Shown piece after piece: positions 1-5,561 of a stretch of 6,205 nucleotides of DNA; position 1 is the first letter of the stretch, and the number at the start of each line of letters is the position of its first letter. The DNA comes from Comamonadaceae bacterium (GTDB lineage Bacteria > Pseudomonadota > Gammaproteobacteria > Burkholderiales > Burkholderiaceae_C), in assembly GCA_947457975.1 (NCBI GenBank), contig CANGYC010000147.1:1-6205 (forward strand). Direction: 5' to 3'. Below the pieces are notes generated by a model. The model searched no databases. It was not told the DNA's origin and was given only the letters and a program-made list of their open reading frames with translations. The translations under genes and the position numbers were made by a program.

Positions 1-20
1 CCGCCGCGTGCGGGCTTTTT
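1..20 (+). terminator. Intrinsic terminator cut by the left window edge
   Basis: The first bases contain CCGC (1-4) and GCGG (10-13), which can pair around the short loop CGCGT; G14 and C15 would extend the stem with bases lying left of the window. A run of five T follows directly at 16-20. This is the layout of a Rho-independent terminator for a + strand gene ending just outside the window. An alternative stem, GCGGGC (10-15) with GCCCGC (24-29), also exists but has the T-run in its loop. The assignment is limited because the full 5' arm is not visible. Confidence 0.5.
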
Positions 21-34
21 CGCGCCCGCTCGAA

Positions 35-64
35 TTGACCCTTCGCGCCAAGCCCTTTAATAAT
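35..64 (+). promoter_or_regulatory. Sigma70-type promoter for the exported-protein operon
   Basis: TTGACC (35-40) matches five of six bases of the -35 consensus. AATAAT (59-64) matches five of six bases of the -10 consensus, with an 18-nt spacer. Transcription would begin near 71, giving a leader of about 17-18 nt before the ATG at 89. The element lies between the edge terminator and the first gene, and the region 55-85 is clearly more AT-rich than the surroundings. The call is by consensus matching only. Confidence 0.6.
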
Positions 65-88
65 GACAACTGTTTACAAATTTGACGA

Positions 89-1714
89 ATGCGCCCTGTG
101 CCTGGCTTTTCTCGCCTCCTGATTCTGCTGATGAGCCTGTCGGTCCTTCCCGCGCTAGGGCAGGACAGCCTGCTGGACCGGCTCAAGCGGTCCTTGCAGG
201 ACAAGCCTGCGCCCGAGGCGGTGCGCCGACCGCAGGCGCGCAAGCTAGAGGTTCCCGGTCCCCTGCCCGACCTCAAAGACCAGTCCTGCAGCAAGAATAC
301 GATGCTGCGCAACGCCCGCACCACGCTGAGCGAAGAAGTGCGCAGCACGCAGGAGACCCACACCTTCCTGGACATTGAGCCGGTGCAGAAGATCTCGGGC
401 ATCAGCAGCCTGAGGCTGCAGGGCACGCGCCTGTCGGTGCAGCTGGCTGCCCAGGGGCGCTTCGAAGAATTCAGCGGCCCCGTGGTGCTGCATGTCGAGC
501 GCAAGCATTACGAGGGTAGCCCTGGCGTGGCCTTGCTGGCGCACACCCTGACCCTGGGCATTGGCTTGATGGTGGCGCCTATCAACAGCACCCAGCACGC
601 GCTGGGCTGCTGGGACTCCCGGGCCCTGCGGCGAGAGGTGCTGCTGGCCGAAAGCGCGCCCACGGGCCAGAGCCAATGGCGAAGCATCGACGCCACCCAC
701 GTGCTGCGCATCGAAGGCCTGGGTGGGCCACGAGAATTCAACTTCAGCACGACGGCCGTGGGTGGCCAAGGCACTTTCGAGCTGGAGTTGCTGCCCATAG
801 TGATGCAGGCCGCAGCCGATCAGCCGCTGTCACTCACCATCAGCTGCCTCAGTTGCAATGCGCAAGACAGCACGGCGGCCGGGGTGGTGGCGCCCGGGCA
901 GAACCAGGTGGTGCTGCAGGCCGACTTCGCGCAGGCCCGGGCCCAGGAGCTGGCCCGGCTGGAGCGCTTGGCGCAAGAGGAACGAGCCCGGGTCGAGCGG
1001 CTGGTGCAGGAAGAGCGGGCGCGGCTGGAGCGGCTGGCACAAGAGGAGCGGGCGGCTGCGCAAAGACGGCTCCAAGCGCAGCAGGCCCTGCTCGCCTTCA
1101 AGCGTTCGATGGTGGGACGCTGGAGCACCCAGGACACCTGCCTGAACAGCAAGAGCATCGGCGTGGGCCAGGCCTACGAACTCGACGACGAAGGCCGTTT
1201 GAGCCTGCGCTTTCGCATGATGGAAGGCGAGCAATTGGTCGAGCGCTTCACGGCGCAAGACATCGACGTGAGATCGATGGGCGATCCCAACTGGGAGCTC
1301 AGACTCAACATGCGCCTTGCAGGGCCAGGTGTGCGGACGGTCAGCCGGACCCTGCTGTTGAGGGTGCATGACGGGCAGATGCAGGTGATCGAACAGCGCG
1401 ACGGCAACCAAACCGTGATCCGTGGCGGCGTGGTGCAGGCCACTGGCCGCGACATGCCCGCGCTCCTTAACTGCGAACACCCTCGGCTGGTGGCTCAGCG
1501 GGCACAAATCGAGCGCGAGGAGCGCGAACGCCTAAGGCGCGCCCAGTTGGCTGCCGAAGAGCAGCGTCTGCGGCTCGAACGCGAAGAGCGCGAGGAGCGT
1601 GAGCGTGTGCGCCGCGCCCAGGCCGCTGCCGAGGAGCAGCGCCTGCGCCTCGAGCGCGAGGAGGCCGAGCGCCAGCGGCGCCAGGACGAGCGCAACCGGC
1701 TCTACAGACTTTGA
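89..1714 (+). CDS. Exported protein with Arg/Glu-rich helical repeats, unknown function
   Basis: I do not recognise this 541-residue protein as a named family. Residues 1-24 look like a Sec signal peptide: R2 and R9, a hydrophobic core (LLILLMSLSVL), then ALG before Q25, so the mature protein should be outside the cytoplasm. Residues about 60-280 are mixed and probably beta-rich, with Cys67, Cys174 and a CLSC pair (Cys253/Cys256). Residues 281-335 form a charged helix with three 11-residue repeats (289-321). Residues 341-463 look like a compact beta-rich domain starting MVGRW and bracketed by Cys351 and Cys462, a possible disulfide. Residues 468-535 are again Arg/Glu-rich, with two 25-residue repeats (477-526), and the protein ends RLYRL. 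The helices could be coiled coils or single alpha-helices. No clear Shine-Dalgarno precedes the ATG, but the signal peptide starts exactly there, which supports this start. A second gene follows after 32 nt, probably in the same operon. An envelope structural or scaffold role is inference only. Confidence 0.8.
   Translation: MRPVPGFSRLLILLMSLSVLPALGQDSLLDRLKRSLQDKPAPEAVRRPQARKLEVPGPLPDLKDQSCSKNTMLRNARTTLSEEVRSTQETHTFLDIEPVQKISGISSLRLQGTRLSVQLAAQGRFEEFSGPVVLHVERKHYEGSPGVALLAHTLTLGIGLMVAPINSTQHALGCWDSRALRREVLLAESAPTGQSQWRSIDATHVLRIEGLGGPREFNFSTTAVGGQGTFELELLPIVMQAAADQPLSLTISCLSCNAQDSTAAGVVAPGQNQVVLQADFAQARAQELARLERLAQEERARVERLVQEERARLERLAQEERAAAQRRLQAQQALLAFKRSMVGRWSTQDTCLNSKSIGVGQAYELDDEGRLSLRFRMMEGEQLVERFTAQDIDVRSMGDPNWELRLNMRLAGPGVRTVSRTLLLRVHDGQMQVIEQRDGNQTVIRGGVVQATGRDMPALLNCEHPRLVAQRAQIEREERERLRRAQLAAEEQRLRLEREEREERERVRRAQAAAEEQRLRLEREEAERQRRQDERNRLYRL
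953..1051 (+). repeat. Three tandem 33-bp units coding 11-residue helical repeats
   Basis: Three adjacent 33-bp units encode ARLERLAQEER, ARVERLVQEER and ARLERLAQEER (residues 289-299, 300-310 and 311-321). Units 1 and 3 are identical in protein but differ synonymously at six of eleven codons. This indicates that the peptide is conserved and that the repeat is not a fresh DNA duplication. An 11-residue period fits hendecad coiled coils or a charged solitary helix. Confidence 0.9.
1517..1666 (+). repeat. Two tandem 75-bp units coding 25-residue Arg/Glu-rich repeats
   Basis: Two adjacent 75-bp units encode residues 477-501 and 502-526 of the exported protein. The units share 22 of 25 residues, differing at L482/V507, L487/A512 and R501/A526. 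About nine further codons differ only synonymously. The shared core is RRAQ followed, after one variable residue, by AAEEQRLRLER. The segment is highly charged and should be continuous helix. Confidence 0.9.
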
Positions 1715-1734
1715 CCCCTTCACCTTCTTCTTCC

Positions 1735-1739
1735 AAGGA
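1735..1739 (+). promoter_or_regulatory. Ribosome binding site deciding the start at 1747
   Basis: AAGGA lies 7 nt before the ATG at 1747, a standard Shine-Dalgarno spacing. The same frame is open upstream to a TTG at 1711, which would overlap the previous stop codon, but that codon has no comparable site. The ATG at 1747 is therefore preferred. Confidence 0.75.
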
Positions 1740-1746
1740 CCAGCGC

Positions 1747-2574
1747 ATGAGCCTATCGACGCAAACAGAACAGTTCTTCCTCAAGGTCTTCAAGTTCGGC
1801 ATTCTGGTGCTGATGGGCCTGTCGCTGCTGGGCTCGGTGATCGCACTGGTCGTCGGCCTGTGGTTCATGAGCGCGACCCCCAAGGCGCCCGACCCGGTAC
1901 AAGAGGCGCCCAAGAAGGAAGTGAACATCGACGAGTTCCTCAAGCAGCTGGAAAAGCCCGGGGAGGAGCCCCAAGAGGAAGAAAAAAAGTCCGAGTCCCC
2001 ACCGGCGAAGCCGGCCGCCCCCAAGTACAAGGACGAGGCACGCAAGATCATCGCCTGCCTCAATGAGTCCAACACCAAGTCCCAGCTGCAGCTGCCGCCC
2101 TTCTCGGAAGAGGTCATCGAGGAATTCCGGCGCGACCTGCAGCGGGTGGCCGATATGGCCGGCAGTGATCGGGGCCAGCCCTATGTGGACGATGCGGTGC
2201 GCGTGGTCTGCGCCATCCTGCAGCACGAGAAGGTGATTGCGCTGCGCAAAAAGAACAAGGAGCTGCGCGTCTTCATTCCTGCGGTGAACTTCCACATTCA
2301 GAAGTGGGACGAACTGAAGGCCGAAGCCCGCCGCTTTGAAGCCGCAGAGCAAAAACGCTTTGAGGAGCAGCAGAACGCCGAAGAGCTGCGGGTAGAAATG
2401 TCCCGTGACAAGGGCAAGGCCGCCCTCATGGGGGCGGGCGCTGCCCTGGGTCTGTTCATGCTCATTGCGATCTATCTGCTGATTGCGGCCATGGAAAGCC
2501 ATCTCAGGCAAATGAGCCGAAGCCTGGAGCTCATGCGCACGGAACCGGCGCCACGATCGGCCGCCCAGGACTAA
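1747..2574 (+). CDS. Two-membrane-segment protein of unknown function
   Basis: This 275-residue protein is not one I can name. Residues 17-41 form a strong hydrophobic segment (starting FGILVLMGL, ending GLWFM), and residues about 225-249 form a second, small-residue-rich one (AALMGAGAALGLFMLIAIY and on). The roughly 183 residues between them include an acidic, Pro-rich linker (about 45-92, with EEPQEEEKK), a likely folded helical part with Cys104 and Cys155, and a charged helix rich in Glu, Lys and Arg (about 187-224). A short Arg-containing tail follows the second segment. With two membrane segments, both ends should be on the same side; a cytoplasmic N-terminus (K13, K16) would put the middle part in the periplasm, but the Lys/Arg-rich stretches before segment two make topology uncertain. 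The start is fixed by the AAGGA at 1735. The gene follows the exported repeat protein by 32 nt, so a shared envelope function is plausible but unproven. Confidence 0.8.
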   Translation: MSLSTQTEQFFLKVFKFGILVLMGLSLLGSVIALVVGLWFMSATPKAPDPVQEAPKKEVNIDEFLKQLEKPGEEPQEEEKKSESPPAKPAAPKYKDEARKIIACLNESNTKSQLQLPPFSEEVIEEFRRDLQRVADMAGSDRGQPYVDDAVRVVCAILQHEKVIALRKKNKELRVFIPAVNFHIQKWDELKAEARRFEAAEQKRFEEQQNAEELRVEMSRDKGKAALMGAGAALGLFMLIAIYLLIAAMESHLRQMSRSLELMRTEPAPRSAAQD

Positions 2575-2578
2575 GACC

Positions 2579-2595
2579 GGCTGGGCGGCTCAGCC
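2579..2595 (+). repeat. Small inverted repeat just after the + strand operon
   Basis: GGCTG (2579-2583) can pair with CAGCC (2591-2595) around a 7-nt loop. It begins 4 nt after the TAA stop of the two-membrane-segment protein. It has no T-run after it, so if it helps termination it does so without the classical form. Confidence 0.35.
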
Positions 2596-2632
2596 CCCCT
2601 GACGCTGATCAGGGGCTCGGCTCCTGATCAGC
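2596..2632. terminator. Overlapping hairpins between convergent genes, possible two-way terminator
   Basis: Two perfect inverted repeats share an arm. CCCCTGA (2596-2602) pairs with TCAGGGG (2609-2615) around 6 nt. Alternatively GCTGATCAGG (2604-2613) pairs with CCTGATCAGC (2623-2632) around 9 nt. Both arms of the second contain TGATCA. The position between convergent genes suits transcription termination in both directions, but neither side shows a U-run, so this is not a textbook intrinsic terminator. The stop codon of the minus-strand small gene (2609-2611) lies inside the shared arm. Confidence 0.45.
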
Positions 2633-2767
2633 CTTGGACAGCGGTGCCAGCGCTGCCGGGGGCGGCTCGGCCGGCTCCTGCATGGGCCGGCCGCAGCCCA
2701 TGCACAGGCCGCTGTCCTCATCGACCATGCAGATGCCCAGGCAGGGGTAGAGCTCGTCCAGGTCCAT
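2609..2767 (-). CDS. Small DUF1289-like four-cysteine protein
   Basis: This 52-codon gene starts 2 nt after the mnmA stop on the same strand, so it is probably translated by coupling; no separate Shine-Dalgarno is visible. The N-terminal half reads MDLDELYPCLGIC and then DSGLCMGCGRP, giving Cys9, Cys13, Cys22 and Cys25 (C-x3-C-x8-C-x2-C, then GR). This matches the DUF1289 pattern as I know it: a Pro-Cys near the start, Gly-hydrophobic-Cys, Asp/Glu and Gly-Leu-Cys, then Gly-Cys-Gly-Arg. Four such cysteines suggest binding of a metal ion or cluster, which is inference. The C-terminal half is short and rich in Pro, Ala and Glu, and lacks the helical, Trp-containing tail I would expect from DUF1289 relatives, so the protein may be a shortened or divergent member. 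Its role is unknown; cotranscription with mnmA hints at a link to tRNA sulfur modification but does not show it. Confidence 0.75.
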   Translation of the reverse strand: MDLDELYPCLGICMVDEDSGLCMGCGRPMQEPAEPPPAALAPLSKADQEPSP

Positions 2768-2769
2768 GC

Positions 2770-3954
2770 TCAGGCGGGTACGGCAGCGGCAAAAGCCTCG
2801 GGCGTGAGGGCGTCGCAGGCGTGGATCACGCCGCCGCCCAAGCAGACCTCACCGTCGTAGAGCACGGCCGACTGGCCGGGTGTGACGGCCCACTGGGCCT
2901 GGCTGAAATGCAGCGCGCAGCTGGCAGCATCGCTGGCCAGCACCTCGCAAGGCGCATCGGCCTGGCGGTAGCGACTCTTGGCGGCCATGGCGCCCAGGCG
3001 CGGGGCATGGCCCGCCACCCAGCTGCAGTCCTGCGCCTGCAGGCGGTGCGAGAGCAGCCAGGGATGGTCGTGGCCCTGCACCACCCAGAGCGTGTTGTGC
3101 TCAATGTCCTTGCGGGCCACGAACCAGGGCTCGTGCTCACCGGCGCCCCGCATGCCTTGCGCTTGCAGCGCTTTGAGCTGCGCACCCTTGGCCTTGACGC
3201 CGCCTATGCCCAGCCCCTGGCGCTGGCCCAGGGTGTAGAAGGACAGGCCCACGTGCTCGCCGATGACGCGGCCGCTGTCGCTCTTGATGGGGCCCGGGGC
3301 CTTGGCGATGTAGCGGTTGAGGAAGTCGCGGAAAGGCCGCTCGCCGATGAAGCAGATGCCGGTGGAGTCTTTCTTTTTCGCGTTGGGCAGACCGATCTCG
3401 TCCGCGATCCGTCGCACCTCGGTCTTGTGCAGCTCACCCACGGGAAACAGCGTCTTGGACAGCTGCGCCTGGTTCAGGCGGTGCAAAAAGTAGCTCTGGT
3501 CCTTGGCCGGGTCCAGGCCCTTGAGCAGTTCAAAGAGGCCGCTGGCCGGGCTCTGCCGCACACGAGCGTAATGACCTGTCGCGATTTTCTCAGCGCCCAG
3601 GCGCATGGCGTGGTCGAGAAAGGCCTTGAACTTGATCTCGGCGTTGCACAGGATGTCGGGGTTGGGCGTGCGGCCAGCCTGGTACTCGCGCAGGAACTCG
3701 GCGAACACGCGGTCCTTGTAGTCGGCCGCAAAGTTGACGTGCTCGATCTCGATGCCAATCACATCGGCCACGGCGGCGGCGTCCACAAAGTCGATGTTGG
3801 ACGAGCAGTACTCGCCGTCGTCGTCATCTTCCCAGTTCTTCATGAAGATGCCGACCACCTCGTGGCCCTGCTTTTTGAGCAGGTAGGCCGTGACGGCGGA
3901 GTCCACACCCCCGCTCAGGCCGACGACCACGCGCATTTTTTTGGCTGCTGACAT
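2770..3954 (-). CDS. mnmA: tRNA-specific 2-thiouridylase MnmA
   Basis: MnmA (formerly TrmU) puts sulfur on C2 of the wobble uridine 34 in tRNA-Lys, tRNA-Glu and tRNA-Gln, using ATP to adenylate the base and a persulfide passed through the sulfur relay. It is cytoplasmic. The 394-residue product has the PP-loop SGGVDS (14-19), the GIFMKNW segment (35-41), NPDILCN with the first catalytic cysteine Cys103, ATGHYARV (125-132), DQSYFLHRL (152-160), [12 protein letters not shown] (170-181) and [10 protein letters not shown] (199-208) with the second cysteine Cys201. All expected catalytic motifs are present. It is somewhat longer than E. coli MnmA (about 368), partly through an inserted Lys/Gln/Ala/Gly-rich loop near residues 254-273, just before EPWFVARKD. 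The start at 3954 gives the usual N-terminus; an in-frame ATG at codon 7 is possible, and neither has a clear Shine-Dalgarno. It lies 36 nt after the Nudix gene and 2 nt before the DUF1289-like gene, so these are probably one transcript. Confidence 0.97.
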   Translation of the reverse strand: MSAAKKMRVVVGLSGGVDSAVTAYLLKKQGHEVVGIFMKNWEDDDDGEYCSSNIDFVDAAAVADVIGIEIEHVNFAADYKDRVFAEFLREYQAGRTPNPDILCNAEIKFKAFLDHAMRLGAEKIATGHYARVRQSPASGLFELLKGLDPAKDQSYFLHRLNQAQLSKTLFPVGELHKTEVRRIADEIGLPNAKKKDSTGICFIGERPFRDFLNRYIAKAPGPIKSDSGRVIGEHVGLSFYTLGQRQGLGIGGVKAKGAQLKALQAQGMRGAGEHEPWFVARKDIEHNTLWVVQGHDHPWLLSHRLQAQDCSWVAGHAPRLGAMAAKSRYRQADAPCEVLASDAASCALHFSQAQWAVTPGQSAVLYDGEVCLGGGVIHACDALTPEAFAAAVPA

Positions 3955-3955
3955 G

Positions 3956-3972
3956 GGCTGGATTATCCAGCC
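3956..3972 (-). promoter_or_regulatory. 17-nt palindrome at the mnmA start
   Basis: GGCTGGAT and ATCCAGCC form perfect 8-bp arms around one central base, ending one base before the mnmA ATG. As RNA it could form a stem of about six pairs with a 5-nt loop covering the place where a ribosome binding site would be. As DNA it could be an operator. On the minus strand it also contains GATAAT, a -10-like hexamer 7 nt before the ATG. Which of these matters, if any, cannot be told from the sequence. Confidence 0.4.
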
Positions 3973-3990
3973 GCCCAGAGGAGTGGGCTC

Positions 3991-4512
3991 CTACAGGGAG
4001 ACGAGCTGACCGAGCTCGTAGACGCTCGTGTCGGTGGTGATGAGGTTCAGGGGGAAGCGCTTGCCCGCCAGGTAGTCTTCCATGCAGCGCAGCAGCAGGG
4101 GGCTGCGGTGGTGCTCGGTGGAGGCGCGGATCTCTTCGGGGCTCATCCACAGGGCGCGCACGATGCCGTCATCGAGAGCGCGGCCGCTCTGCAGTGCGCC
4201 CAGCTCGCCGCAGAAAGCAAAACGCAGGTAGGTGATGTCTTCGCTCTGGCTGCGGTCAGGCGAATGCTTTTCAAAGCGGGACAGGTACACGCCCACCAGG
4301 GCCGTGGGCTTGAAGAGGTGGGCGGTTTCCTCCAGCACCTCGCGCGCGCAGGCCTCGATGGGGCTTTCGCCCGGGTCCAGGTGGCCGGCGGGGTTGTTGA
4401 ACTTCAGCCCGTCGCGGGTGAGCTCCTCCACCAGCATGAACTGGCTCTGGCCATGTACCTGGCGTTCGATGACGGCCGCCACCGTGACACTGGGTTTCCA
4501 ACGTTCTTGCAT
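3991..4512 (-). CDS. nudJ: Nudix hydrolase, NudJ-like
   Basis: This 173-residue protein resembles the NudJ (YmfB) group, cytoplasmic Nudix enzymes that hydrolyse nucleoside di- and triphosphates; in E. coli NudJ also acts on the thiamine precursor HMP-PP. It opens with WKPSVTVAAVI, as NudJ does with its PHVTVA segment. The Nudix box runs from G43: PAGHLDPGES, then REVLEET with the metal-binding glutamates at E58, E61 and E62. The usual Gly after EET is Ala64. A C-terminal part with RSPLLLRCMEDYLAGKRFPL (136-155) matches the end region of NudJ proteins. The gene lies directly upstream of mnmA, as in E. coli, which supports the symbol. It begins 25 nt after the LysR gene stop. There is no clear Shine-Dalgarno before the ATG, but a GATAAT hexamer sits 6 nt upstream. 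The substrate here is inferred, not shown. Confidence 0.88.
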   Translation of the reverse strand: MQERWKPSVTVAAVIERQVHGQSQFMLVEELTRDGLKFNNPAGHLDPGESPIEACAREVLEETAHLFKPTALVGVYLSRFEKHSPDRSQSEDITYLRFAFCGELGALQSGRALDDGIVRALWMSPEEIRASTEHHRSPLLLRCMEDYLAGKRFPLNLITTDTSVYELGQLVSL

Positions 4513-4537
4513 TTGGCGATTATCGGCGGCTCATGTG

Positions 4538-5527
4538 TCAGGACGCTGACTGATCCGGGGCCGCGCTGAGGTCATGCAGTCCGGCCTGAAAACTCTCCCG
4601 CAGAAACGCCACCAGCGCCTGCACCGCTGCCGGCACCTGCGGCGACCAGGGCCGCAGGGCGTAGATGCGGTCGCCAAAAAAGCCCTGCACCTGCCAGTCG
4701 GGCAGCACGGGCACCAGGGGGGCCCTGCCTGCCAGGGCCTCGGGTGCAGGCACGCTGAAGTCAGGCAAGAGGCCAATGCCCAGGCCGGCCAGCAGGGCCT
4801 CGCGCAGCACCTCGCTGTTGTTGGCCCGCAGCTTGGCCTGGATGTTCACGCCCACCCGTTCATCCTGAAGGCGCCGGCGGCCCTGGGGCAGGCGGGCGAA
4901 GGTCCACTGGGCCTGGCCGCGCTGGCCGCCCAGGTAGAGCAGACCATCGTGCTGCGCCAACTCGGACGGGTGGCGCGGCACGCCGCGCCGCGCCAGGTAA
5001 TCGGCACTGGCCAGCAGCACCGAGCGGGTTTCACACAAGGCCCAGGCCACGTGGGTCTCGGGCGGCTTGCTGGTGTGGCGCACGGCCAGGTCAAAGCCCT
5101 CCTGCGCGAGGTTGACGAAGCGGTCGGTGAGCTCCAGGTCAATGCGAATCTCGGGGTAGCGTGCCAAAAACGCCGCCACACGCGGCGCCAGGTGCTGGCG
5201 GCCCAGGGCCACGGGGGCGGTCAGGCGAATCAGCCCGCGCGGGCTGCCGACCAGGTCGCGCACGGCGGTGTAGCTCTCGCTGATGCGCTCGAAGGCCGGT
5301 TGCAACTCGTCGACCAGCTGCTGCCCGGCCTCGGTCAGGCCCACCGAGCGGGTGGTGCGGCGCACCAGGGACACGCCGGCCTGGCGCTCGAGCTCGCTGA
5401 TGCGCATGCTGGCCGAGGCCTTGGACAGGCCCAGGCGCCGCGCCGTCTCGGTGAAGCTGCGCGTGGCCGACAGCACGGTGAGCAGGTGCAGGTCAGACAG
5501 CAGGGGGGAGAGCTGGTCGGAAGCCAT
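4538..5527 (-). CDS. LysR-type transcriptional regulator, probable regulator of mmsA
   Basis: The 329-residue product has the LysR layout. Residues about 10-69 are the winged helix-turn-helix, with SFTETARRLGLSKASASMRI (24-43), the helix-turn-helix core, followed by SELERQAGVSLVRRTTRSVG and LTEAG. A linker helix leads to the effector-binding domain from about residue 97 (GLIRLTAPVALGRQHLAPRV, then FLARYPEIRIDLELTDR and the segment EGFDLAVR). This wording is typical of the CrgA/DmlR/AaeR-like subgroup of LysR proteins. The length is slightly above the usual 300 because of a polar C-terminal tail. The gene is divergent from mmsA, with 114 nt between the start codons, so it most likely regulates mmsA and its own expression through the palindrome at 5541-5562. 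The inducer is unknown; a valine or inositol catabolite would be a guess. There is no good Shine-Dalgarno before the ATG. Confidence 0.93.
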   Translation of the reverse strand: MASDQLSPLLSDLHLLTVLSATRSFTETARRLGLSKASASMRISELERQAGVSLVRRTTRSVGLTEAGQQLVDELQPAFERISESYTAVRDLVGSPRGLIRLTAPVALGRQHLAPRVAAFLARYPEIRIDLELTDRFVNLAQEGFDLAVRHTSKPPETHVAWALCETRSVLLASADYLARRGVPRHPSELAQHDGLLYLGGQRGQAQWTFARLPQGRRRLQDERVGVNIQAKLRANNSEVLREALLAGLGIGLLPDFSVPAPEALAGRAPLVPVLPDWQVQGFFGDRIYALRPWSPQVPAAVQALVAFLRESFQAGLHDLSAAPDQSAS

Positions 5528-5533
5528 GCCTGA

Positions 5534-5561
5534 ATTATGTATTGTTCAATTAATTGAACAA
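5534..5561 (-). promoter_or_regulatory. Candidate lysR promoter overlapping the operator
   Basis: On the minus strand, TTGTTC (5561-5556) and CATAAT (5539-5534) are 16 nt apart. The -10 matches five of six bases; the -35 matches only three. The -10 ends 6 nt before the ATG, so transcription would start at or next to the start codon. The -35 lies inside the palindrome, so bound LysR protein would cover it, which would allow self-repression. Confidence 0.4.

Noticed and set aside
953..1666. Repeats considered as a CRISPR array or mobile-element repeat
   Set aside because: The units are in-frame, directly adjacent without spacers and conserved at protein level, so they are coding repeats.
1711..1746. 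TTG start extending the two-membrane-segment protein by 12 residues
   Set aside because: It overlaps the previous stop and lacks a ribosome binding site, while the ATG at 1747 has AAGGA at 7 nt.
1467..2117. Minus-strand open frame of 216 codons opposite the two unknown genes
   Set aside because: It covers the Arg/Glu repeat DNA, which stays open in several frames, and spans the junction of two + strand genes; the + strand products have a signal peptide and membrane segments.
2644..3951. Long + strand open frame of 435 codons opposite mnmA
   Set aside because: It is the antisense shadow of a gene with all MnmA motifs in a GC-rich genome; its translation is low-complexity Ala/Gly/Arg/Val with no recognisable domain, and no ribosome binding site was seen.
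4574..5533. Long + strand open frame of 319 codons opposite lysR
   Set aside because: It mirrors the LysR gene exactly, has Gln/Ala/Gly/His-rich shadow composition and no known motif.
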